A DNA stretch of 64,000 nucleotides, from contig NC_134537.1 in NCBI RefSeq assembly GCF_050624435.1, forward strand, positions 10,660,584-10,724,583, given 5' to 3'. Position 1 is the first letter of the stretch. The number at the start of each line of letters is the position of its first letter. Position numbers and translations under genes: made by a program. The notes beneath the pieces are model-generated. The model had not been told where the DNA came from, did no database searches, and worked only from the letters and a program-made list of their open reading frames with translations. The DNA is from Tenrec ecaudatus. Its lineage: Eukaryota; Chordata; Mammalia; Afrosoricida; Tenrecidae. Shown in pieces: positions 55,348 through 64,000 of this stretch.

Positions 55348-56196
55348 TGTGTTGGGCAGGATTCTCTAGAGCAGTGGTTCTCAATCTTCCTAATTCCGTG
55401 ACCCTTTAATACCACGCCTCATGTTGTGGTGACCCCCCAGCCATACAATTATTTTTGTTGCTACTTCATAACTGTAATGTTGCTGCTGTTATGAATCGGG
55501 GGATCCCTGTGAAAGGGTTGTTTGACCCCCAAAGGGGTCACAACCCACAGGTTGAGAACTGCTGCTCTATAGAAATGAAATCAGGCGCACGCACACACGG
55601 ATAGGTCTATACAGCAAGAAGGAATATAACAGCTAATTAGTCTACACAGCAGTACAGAGGGCTCAGTTCAACTCACTTCTATGGAACAGTTAATATACTG
55701 GAAGTCCTTCAACTCACATGGGCTGCTGGGTCCAAGGTCAAGGAAGCAGACAGCAGAATCCTCCCTGGGGCAAGACAAGCAGAGTCTGCCCACAGGCATC
55801 AAGCAACAGGGTGGGTCACCAAGAGTTGGTAGCTTGGGAACTTAGCAAAGCAGGCCCTGATGGGATATCGAATGAAGCAATGCCAGGTGACAGTATGCAC
55901 CAGTATGAAGGTCAAGGGACGCACACATCAGCAGCATGGCAAAGCAGTCTCAAAGGAACCTCAGGCTCTAGCCACATGATCCATGGCTCAGCCTGGCCGA
56001 TAGGCATTGGCTCACAGATTGCGGTAGAGAATTAGCTACAGCAGCAGCATGCACACTCCAGCACAGCTGATCACCAAAGAGCAAGAGGTGGGGGGCTTGC
56101 AGAGCCAGTTCTCTTTTTGCCTCCAATTAAACTGCCATCTGATTAATCCCATATGGTCCTATTGGCCAGGTTGACACAATAAACTTACCGATCTCA
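55348..56196 (-). mobile_element. ERVL-type solo LTR carrying a SPIN insertion, TSD AGAAG
   Basis: Antisense copy: TGTGTTGGGCAGGATTCTC start, ACCGATCTCA end. AGAAG flanks it perfectly (55343-55347, 56197-56201). The SPIN at 55372-55564 lies 24 bp inside. Same subfamily as 7259-7899. Confidence 0.9.
55372..55564. mobile_element. SPIN non-autonomous hAT transposon, 193 bp
   Basis: Ends CAGTGGTTCTCAATCTTCC and GGTTGAGAACTGCTG. Flanked by CTCTAGAG / CTCTATAG (one mismatch), fitting the hAT target preference nTCTAGAn. Non-coding. Confidence 0.93.
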
Positions 56197-56328
56197 AGAA
56201 GTGGACCTGGAGAAATAGCTTTAATCATTATAAATACAATGTACCTACAGGCCTATATTTCTTGAACCTTCAGACAAAGCTGTGTCTTCTGCATTGTTAG
56301 TGTGGGATTGAAACGTTTAATAGATGGG

Positions 56329-56733
56329 GCTATAGATTGAATGCTGTCCAAAATAAATGTGTAAATAAAACAAGCCTGTAATTATGACCCCGTTTGGAAA
56401 TAGTTTTGGGTTATGAGCCAATAGGTAGGTAGGGTAAGTCCTAAACCTAATCACCTCTGAGTGATGGTTTATAAGATGAAGGGGATAGATAAAGAGACCC
56501 GCCCCCGCCCCCGGCCACACAGAAAGACTATATATACTATGTGATAAGCCCAGGAATACCAAGGATTGTCAGCAGCTACTAGAAGTTGAAATAGACAAGG
56601 AAGGGTTTTCCCCTAGAGCCACGCCCTGAATTCAGACTCCCAGCTTCCTGAAATATGAGGAAAGAAATAAATGCAATTTGAAGTCATCATCTGGTATTTT
56701 TTCTTGTGGCAGCACAGGGTCACTAAGGCAGAT
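56329..56733 (+). mobile_element. MLT1/MaLR-type LTR
   Basis: Blocks 'GACCCCGTTTGGAAATAG', 'GAATACCAAGGATTGTCAGC', 'CCACGCCCTGAATTCAGACT' and 'TGTGGCAGCACAGGGTCACT' run in MaLR LTR order. Confidence 0.75.
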
Positions 56734-56807
56734 GGCCACTTTTAACAAGATGTCCTACCTTACCAGTTCTCTGCTCGTCTCTTCAAGCAAAACCGTTTGC
56801 TGAGAAC

Positions 56808-57020
56808 TCACACTCACTCACTGCCATCAAACCAATTCTGACTCACAGGGGCCCTATCCGACTCACAGAACTGCCTCTGTGGGTTTCTGAGACCAGACAT
56901 CTTTATGGGAGAGGAAGGTCTGTCTTTCTATGAAGGAACGGCTAGTGAGTTTGAATGTTTTCGTAGAAATGCTAACCTTGGGGTTAGCAGTGCAATTCGT
57001 GACTCATTACACCACCATGG
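56808..57020 (-). mobile_element. AfroSINE
   Basis: Antisense copy: 'CTCACTGCCATCAAACCAAT', 'TGCTAACCTTGGGGTTAGCA' and terminal 'TTACACCACCATGGG'. Confidence 0.85.
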
Positions 57021-57237
57021 GAAAAGGTAAACTCCAGCAGCAAGTTTAACTTCTTATCATTGTGACAGAAAGAGATGTGTTTAATACATTTTTCTTTTAG
57101 GGTAAGTGAAAAAGTATTGCTATAAAATCATAGAAACGTTTACTGAACAAAACTATCAACATGTGAAGCTCTTGTTTCTCCATTTAGGTCTGTTACTTCT
57201 GAAAGCAGTCTTTCCATCCCTCTAAATCAGTGGTTCT

Positions 57238-57715
57238 CAACCTTTTCAATGCTGTGACCCTTTCATACAGTTCCTCATGTGGTGGTGACTGAACCCCAAC
57301 CATAAAATTATTTTTGTTGCTACTTCATCACTGTAATTTTGCTACTGTGATGAATTATCATGTAGATATCTGATATGCAGGATGTATTTTCATTGTTACA
57401 AACTGAATATAATTAAAGCATAGTGATTCATCACCAAAACAACATGTAATTCTATATTGTGAAATGTTTCTTTCTAATGACAAATAAATGAAATTTTGTC
57501 TTGAAGCATGGTGTAGCATGGGTAACAGTCTTCACGCCGGGGACTCGTCTGTGGGTGTATCTGCATGTGGGCCGACCCGCCTGGAGACGGATAGAAGAGC
57601 GGGGTCTCGGTTCCTAAGAGCATCAGAAATCTGTGTTTTTCTTGATCTTAGGCAGCCCTTTGAAAGGGTTGTTTGAGCCCCAAAGGGGTTGCCACCCACA
57701 GGCTGAGACCTGCTG
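57238..57715. mobile_element. longer SPIN non-autonomous hAT transposon, 478 bp
   Basis: Ends CAGTGGTTCTCAACC and GGCTGAGACCTGCTG. Beyond the short-form blocks it keeps internal SPIN sequence ('CTGATATGCAGGATGTATTT', 'AATTAAAGCATAGTGATTCA'). Flanked by CTCTAAAT / CTCTAAGC (6 of 8 match). Roughly 57480-57640 looks foreign to the known non-autonomous core. Confidence 0.88.
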
Positions 57716-57797
57716 CTCTAAGCCTTCCCTGAAGAACTCTGCTCTCTTCAAGTTCTAGCACAGTAAAACAGCAGTTTTGGCACACGTAGTAGATTCA

Positions 57798-57995
57798 AAG
57801 AAAACTCACTACCATCAAATCGATTCTGACTCACATCAACCGCATGGACAGTGTAGAGCTGCCCCTGTGGGTTTCCAAGGCTCTACATCTTTACAAGAGC
57901 AGAATACGTCACCTTTCTCTCATGGAACAGCTGGTGGATTCAAACCTCTGACCTTGTGATTAGCAGTTTTTACAACACTATGCCACCACAGCTCC
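57798..57995 (-). mobile_element. AfroSINE
   Basis: Antisense copy: 'AAACTCACTACCATCAAATC', 'CTGGTGGATTCAAACCTCTG' and terminal 'TATGCCACCACAGCTCC'. Confidence 0.88.
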
Positions 57996-58393
57996 TATGA
58001 ACTCAAATAGTGCTCCTTTGAAATGCTCTTTGAGTTTGAGGAACAGAATGAAGGCTGAGGAGCAGGATCAGAAGTGTGGAGGGTGGATAGGATAAGACAT
58101 CCTGATGACATTCTGCTAGGACTTCCTGGGCTACTCTCAAAGAAGAGGCAGGGACACTGCTGTGATGGGAAAAAAATTCTCCAGTACAATTTTCCTAGCC
58201 TTTTTCTTACTAAGTGCAGTTTTCATAAAACCTTCATCCTTTAAGAAAAGCTCTTAAGAAACTGCCTTGGTGATCCACCCCCTCCCACCTCCAATCATTT
58301 CCCAAACCTTCTTAGCTGAACTCTCTGCCTTGAATTTAACTGGCCCAACAGATCCCCTAAGAAGCCACTGTTTTGAGTGGCCTTTTACCTTTT
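57996..58393. other. no gene recognised
   Basis: Unassigned sequence. Confidence 0.4.
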
Positions 58394-58398
58394 GAAGG

Positions 58399-58904
58399 TG
58401 TGGCAGTTACATCATCTGTTGTCACTTTGAGATGAGTGAAGGGGTGGTGTTTAGCCTGCCAATTAGGTCAAAGATTGATGACCTCATTTGGAGGCTTGAA
58501 GGAGAAAAATAGCTCTTTGGAGGAGGGGACAAGGGATCAGCCCTGCAAGACATTCTTGTTGACAAGCCACATGGAGACAGGCTGATGGCAGCCGCATCAG
58601 AGCTGGAGAAGCCACGTGGAGACCCTTGCCAGCGCTGAGATGCTTACAATGCCACTGGATCCACAAGACTTTCCACTCACTGGCCTGTGATCATCCTGCA
58701 TTCGGCATCATTGCATGTGTTTCATGAGTCTGAAGAGGAATTTATAGACTGGTATTGGATATATGGGCCAATATCAGATTGTGGACTTGATCTGGACTGG
58801 GCTGGGATGTTTTCTTAATGAACAATTACTCTTTGATACAAGACTCTCTTATACACATATGAGTGTCTATGAAATTGTTTCTGTAGTTTACCCAGACTAA
58901 CACA
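58399..58904 (+). mobile_element. ERVL-type solo LTR with TSD GAAGG
   Basis: Starts TGTGGCAGTTACATCATCTG and ends TTTACCCAGACTAACACA; perfect GAAGG at 58394-58398 and 58905-58909. The cleanest reference copy here. Confidence 0.9.
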
Positions 58905-59069
58905 GAAGGTATTCTAACAAGAAGAGTAAGACAGATATATAACCAAGAGAACGTGTCTGCCGTCATTCACTGACCTCAGAGGCAGGTTTACCTATGTTTT
59001 GCTTGAATGAATCTGTGCCGGTGTGCACTGGGACCCCAGGATCAATCCTGGTTTCCTCAGTCTTCTGTT

Positions 59070-59830
59070 TTTATATCACTTTAGGTACAGTAAATGGTAT
59101 AGCCCTACACATCTCTCCCTTCCCTGTAAGTATTTGCGCTACATTTTACTTGTACACTTTCTTGTTTTTCTTTTTGTTTGAAACAGTCAGTGCCTTTTAC
59201 AGAGGGTGAAGGAAGAAGAGGAAGGTCTTATATGTTCTCTGGTATAGTGTTCTAGCATCCTTCATTCTTCTGTGTAGCTCCACGTTTTCATCTGGTACTA
59301 ATTTTCCTGCTACTTGCATGACTTATCTCAATATTTCTTGCCGCCTCTGTTTACTGGTGATACTTTCAGTTTTTGTATGCTTGAGATGTTCTTATTTCAC
59401 TTTCATTTTTGAAAGGCTATCTTAGTTGGGTATTAGAACTTTAGGTCGACATTTTGATTTCCTTTTAGAACTTTGAAGATGTTTCTCCGTTGTCCTCTTG
59501 TTTGCATTATCCCATAGGTGAAATCACTGTCATCTTTACCTTTGTTCTCCTGTATGTAATCTTCTCCCTCCCCGCCCTTCCCCCTATTCTGGTTGCTTCT
59601 AAGATTTTAGCTGGCGTTGAGCAATATGATGGATGGCATGGCTTGATATAGATTGCATTATGGTTCTTTTGTTTGAAGCTTACTGACATGCTTGGATCTG
59701 TGAGGTGGTGGTTTTCATTAAATTTGCAAATATTTTCTTTAAAATGATTTTCAAATGTTTGTTCCACAATCCCCTTTAGCAGCTCCAATGATACTTGTGT
59801 TAGGCCTCTTGAAGTGGTCCATTGCACACT
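59070..59830 (-). mobile_element. old L1 5'-half fragment
   Basis: AT-rich antisense L1-like blocks ('TTAGTTGGGTATTAGAACTT', 'TGATGGATGGCATGGCTTGA'-type) typical of ORF1/ORF2-proximal L1M sequence. Heavily diverged. Confidence 0.5.
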
Positions 59831-61545
59831 GAGGCACAAAGCAAACAAAACCGGAAAACATTGTCAATCATCCCCTGAGGGTAACGTCAATCATGTATCC
59901 AATGGTATAGAGTTTAAGGTACTGTTGATAGGCGGGGTTTATGCAAGTACAGTCCAATGACAAGCTACACTCCATGAGTTGATGCTTTGTAGATTGATGC
60001 CGTCACTGACTGAGCTCTGTTTACATTGTGCACGGGGGATAGTGCTAGAGGGAAGAGTCCTGTACTATTTCTTACAAGAGCAGATCCTTGCGTATCAGAT
60101 GAATAACTGCCACACAATGCAAGGGGAACATTGAGATATTAAACAGATGGTAGCTCTGGGTTCCCTTTCATGGGATGCTCACTGAGCCAGGCGTCACACC
60201 CAAGGTCCAATGACTGCTGATTCCACAGTCTACGGGTGGCCATCCTTTGCATCCTCTGCCATCAGGGAGTTTCAGTCCTAAGTCCAAGGGCTACAGGTAG
60301 TTTTGAGGCAGGACCCAGTTCATTCGGTAGGGCTTCAACGTAGAGTGCTTCTGGCGCAGCCGGTGGGGGATGCCATGTTCCTGTAAGGCCAGCGTCTACT
60401 CTAAGGTCATCACAGTGCTCAGTCTTCACCTAGTCCCTTACTGTAGACCCTGATCACTAGTCTGCTCAGTGTGGGAGAGGATCAAGGCTGCAGAGCACGC
60501 TTTCTCTCTTTAAAGCGTTTTCTCCAGTAGTCCAACTGTAAACTCTAGCTGCCTGGGAGACCAACTCTCAGCTTCTGCTGTTCCATTTAGGGAGTTGGCG
60601 CTGTTTGCGTTCTCACTCTGGTGTTTGCACCCTTTGCCGTACCTGCACCGTGAACAGCATGGCGGGGCACATATCTGACCTCCTCTGGCTTCCCTCGTGC
60701 CACAAGGAAGGGGTCACACAGCCTCCGTGGCCCATCCTTCTTTACCTATTCTGACACCAACCCTTCCTCCCAAGCCACTCCACATCCGTGCTGGGTTTGA
60801 TAATCCATGGCAATGGCCACACAGAACCCACAGTCAGTACGTCCAGTTAAGGGAGTTTTAGGGAAGTTAACAGGTCACCACATGTGGGGACCAGCAAACA
60901 GTATGGACATAGTCATTGATCTCCTCAGCCAGCAGCCACATAAATCTCTTTCTGGTTCTCAGCCTTGCAGCCACATGGTAGCCAAGTCTCTCTCCGGAAC
61001 CCCCGGCTCTCAGCCACGTGACCCTTTGGCCATTACCTCCATGGGCCAGGAAGCCAGCCTGCCTGCCATTCTGTCGCACTGTTCCACAGTCTCAGGTCAG
61101 ATGAGGTGAAGGGACCCCGAAGTCTCAGCACTGCTCTTCTGAGTCTCCGTGCCACCATGTCCGGTGTATCTGGTCTTAGAGGCTCCTGCCACTTCATATC
61201 GAGATCTTGGATGCACTCTTGGATGTGGGCTTCCAAAATGGCCCTGGGATGTCTCTCTTCTTTCAAATGGGTCATCCTTATGGGGGTGTGGAGGGTGGTC
61301 CTCAATCCTGACGGGTCCCCTTTATGCTCTATGTGCACAGTCCCACCCAATCACATTGCGGGAGTTCCAAAGACGGGTGGACGAGCCATATGAAGACATT
61401 TCACTGCAGCACAGCCAGGCAATCTCTCAAGGCAATAAGATGGGCCAATGGCAGGGCTCGCCTCATTTGTTTCCCAAACTGTTAATACGTTTTGTCTTGC
61501 GTTTTTGGTTGTTTTAGGCAGCAGAGTAAATCCGGTCCCATTTAT
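59831..61545. other. unclassified region, partly repetitive
   Basis: No gene was recognised. 60735-60840 resembles 29217-29390. An open minus-strand frame at 61350-61033 (about 105 residues, Arg-rich) has no recognised motif. Confidence 0.4.
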
Positions 61546-61558
61546 TCTATCCATTTTC

Positions 61559-61692
61559 TTTTTTTTTTTAAACGTTTTATTAGGGGCTCATACAACTCTT
61601 ATCACAATCCATACATAAATCAATTGTGTAAAGCACATCTGTACATTCATTGCCCTCATTTTGAAAGCATTTGCTCTCCACCTAAGCATTCC
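61559..61692 (-). mobile_element. short L1 3'-end insertion with 10-bp TSD
   Basis: 134 bp from the T-run and 'TTTTATTAGGGGCTCATACA' to 'GCATTTGCTCTCCACC', bounded by ATCCATTTTC (61549-61558 and 61693-61702). Confidence 0.82.
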
Positions 61693-61879
61693 ATCCATTT
61701 TCAAACTGTGAAACCAAGACACCAACTAATGCAAGAGGATTTTCTTTGTAAATCCACATCATCACAGACTTCTTACCCCTTTCTCTTACCTGCACCGGTC
61801 AAATAAACCCAGTGAAGCCTCTGCAGAATGAAATTTAGAAACTTTGTTTAAATTTAAGATTGATACAGTAAAAGTGTAT

Positions 61880-61956
61880 CAATATTTTTACACACTGTGG
61901 TGTAAATATTTTACACAAAAGTGTAAAATATTTTTACACACTGGTGGTGTAAATTT
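61880..61956. repeat. AT-rich nested hairpin/tandem structure
   Basis: A perfect 13-bp inverted repeat (AAATATTTTACAC at 61904-61916, GTGTAAAATATTT at 61921-61933) has a 4-base AAAA loop. It sits between two near-identical blocks 'ATTTTTACACACTG(G)TGGTGTAAAT'-type about 46 bp apart. Confidence 0.9.
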
Positions 61957-62159
61957 CTTTTGGTGCTGAAAGTTGGGGTTTTGACACAGTTGTCGAAATG
62001 CATATCCTGTAGTCAGCCATTGCGCACTGCTCTGGGTGGTTCTATGGCTGGGAAAGGGATCAACGCGGAATCTGTGAAACTGAATTCCTGTTGTACTCCT
62101 TTGCCTATGGCCCCACTCTAATCACTGAGACCTTGGCATTTTCCTTTGAACCATTTTTT

Positions 62160-63480
62160 TCTTTTTAAATAATTTTATTGGGGGTTCATACAACTCTTAT
62201 CACAATCCATCCATCCATCCACTGTGTCAAGCACATTTGTACATTTGTTGTCCTCATCATTCTCAAAACATTTTCTTTCTACTTGAGCCCTTGGTATCAG
62301 CTCCTCATGTTTCCCCCCTCCCTCCCACACTCTACCTCCCTCACGAACCCTTGATAATTTATAATTATTATTTTTTCATGTCTTACACCGACCGGTGTTT
62401 CCCTTCACCCACTTTTCTGTTGTCGATCCTCCTGAGAGGGGGTTATATGCAGATCACTGTGATCTTTGTGATCATTGTGATCAGTTCCTCCTCTCCCCCA
62501 CCTTTCCCTACCCTCCTGGTATGGCTACTCTCAATATTGGTCCTGAGGGATTTATCTGTCCTGGATTCCCTGTATTTCCAGTTCTTATCTGTACCAGTGC
62601 ACATGCTATATCCTAGCTTGATTGGTAAAGTAGAATTGTGGTCATGATAGTTGGGGGAGGCTTGTCTCTTCCCTGTGACCCTTCTGTATGGAGATGTCCA
62701 ATTGTCTACAGATGGCCTTAGGGTCTCCACTCCGCACTCCCCCTCATTCACATTGATATGATTTTTTTGTTCTTGGCCTTTGATGCCTGATACCGGAGCC
62801 CGTTGACACCTCATGATCACACAGGCTGGTGTGCTTCCTCCATGTGGACATTGTTGCTTCTCAGTCAGATGGCTGCTTGTTTATTTTCAAGGTTTTAAGA
62901 CCCCAGATGCTATATCCTTTGATAGCTGGGCACCATCAGCTTTCTTCACCACGTTTGGCTTATGCACCGGTTTCTACAGCGATCATGTCAGGAAGCTGAG
63001 CATCAAAGAATGCCAGGTAATTAGAACAAAGTGTTCTTGCGCTAAGAGAGTACTTGAGTAGAGGCCCAATATCTGTCTGCTACCTTAATACTAAACCTAT
63101 AAATATATGTACATAGATCTATTTCCCTGTCGTTATATATAAATATATTTATATATGTACATGCCTATATTTAGAGCTCTATAAATGCCTTTTGCTTCCT
63201 CATTCTTCCCTCTATTTCTTATTGCTTTCCTCTGTTTCCATTATCATGTTTAGCCTTCATTTGGGCATCAGTAATTCATCTCAGCTACATTGTCCTTGAT
63301 CAAGCCCTTCCAGGTATCCTGTGCTCTCATCGCTGTCAATTTTAGATCACTTGATGTTCCCTTGTCCCTGGGTTTGTTAACACCTACCTCTTTTTCTCCA
63401 GCCCTCCTCCCATATCCCACCATCCCCTGGCCCCAGAACCGTCACTCACAGTGTTTGCTCCTCTGCATTATTTATCCCAC
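62160..63480 (-). mobile_element. L1 3' end with long 3' UTR
   Basis: The longest 3' UTR copy: from 'AATAATTTTATTGGGGGTTC' through 'GATAGCTGGGCACCATCAGC', the AT-rich 'AAATATATGTACATAGATCT' block and 'TTCCCTTGTCCCTGGGTTTG'. Confidence 0.85.
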
Positions 63481-63639
63481 CTATCAAAACATTTCTTAAT
63501 ACTTCTAAGTGCTGTGTGGAGAGTGAACTACATTAGGTATATTTAATAAATGTGAATGGATCCACTTGATGATTGAAAAGAAGAAATAATTCTGAACCAA
63601 ACCATGGGAATTGTTGCTCACATTTTGTGTCTTCTACTT

Positions 63640-63830
63640 TAGGCCAAGAAATTCACCAAGTACTGTATGTAACTAATTTTCTCCTCATAGTTTTGTGAGG
63701 TGTGCATCTTATTTATTCCCATTTTGCAGATGAGGAAAATGAGATTTCAAGAAGCTTATTAGCTGGGCAAGGACAAACACAGACAGTCAGTAGGCCAGGA
63801 TCTGAACCCCAATATCTGCTTCCAAATTGC
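63640..63830 (-). mobile_element. MIR SINE
   Basis: Clear MIR antisense core: 'TATTCCCATTTTGCAGATGA', 'GGAAAATGAGATTTC' and 'GGATCTGAACCCCAATATCT'. Confidence 0.85.
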
Positions 63831-64000
63831 ATTTTTCCGCCTATGTTTTTACTCCCCAGTGGAGGTCAAACACAGTTTGAGTCATGTTATGCTGAATGGC
63901 ATTTCACAGAGGAAGGATGAGTGAGCTAGGCCCGTTGGTGACCCACACCCGACTTGGACCAGGGAAATACACATAGACCTTCAGTAGTTAATGGTAATGA

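Noticed and set aside
61033..61350. Arg-rich 105-codon minus-strand frame
   Set aside because: No conserved motif, start context or splice evidence. Kept only as part of an unclassified region.

Overview
This is vertebrate nuclear DNA, almost certainly mammalian and afrotherian, most likely from a tenrec (Echinops telfairi or a close relative). The call rests on four things read from the sequence. Many copies of the tRNA-derived AfroSINE are present. There are many RTE (BovB-like) LINE fragments with afrotherian-type sequence. An L1 lineage with a distinctive 3' UTR recurs throughout. Three non-autonomous SPIN hAT transposons are present; among afrotherians, SPIN was originally reported from the tenrec. 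No prokaryotic feature (operon, CRISPR, riboswitch) is present.

The window holds one recognisable protein-coding gene: EIF1B on the minus strand (coding positions 47460 down to 45459). It has four coding exons with consensus splice sites that join into an intact 113-residue product. Its first exon lies in a CpG-rich promoter (about 46890-47960) with two ZNF143-type motifs, GC boxes and YY1-type motifs. Its poly(A) signal lies at about 45123-45128. The flanks are intergenic: roughly 45 kb downstream (left) and 16 kb upstream (right).

Layout, left to right. 1-11 kb: L1 and RTE pieces, a degraded ERV gag-like relic, ERVL-type solo LTRs, and a ~400-bp segment present twice, one copy split by an LTR. 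12.6-19.9 kb: a large antisense L1 block with ORF2 and ORF1 remnants, a composite GT array and several nested L1 tails. 20-31 kb: mainly AfroSINEs, L1 3' UTRs, LTRs, a SPIN, and 30-bp and 29-bp minisatellites. 31-33 kb: an old sense L1. 35.7-38.6 kb: a layered RTE with an LTR and an L1 insertion, then a second RTE tail to tail. 38.6-41.1 kb: several LTRs, one nested antisense in another. 41.1-45.1 kb: mostly unrecognised sequence next to EIF1B. 48-58.9 kb: AfroSINEs, a candidate ERV LTR, a second layered RTE, a (CAG)25 tract, two SPINs, a MaLR LTR and a further ERVL-type LTR. 59-64 kb: L1 pieces, an unusual hairpin cluster and a MIR.

I found no evidence for a new multi-gene system. The interest lies in the transposon stratigraphy: several insertions have target-site duplications readable by eye, which give relative ages, including horizontally transferred SPINs inside ERVL-type LTRs. 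Boundaries given as 'about' are visual estimates; boundaries tied to a stated target-site duplication are more precise.
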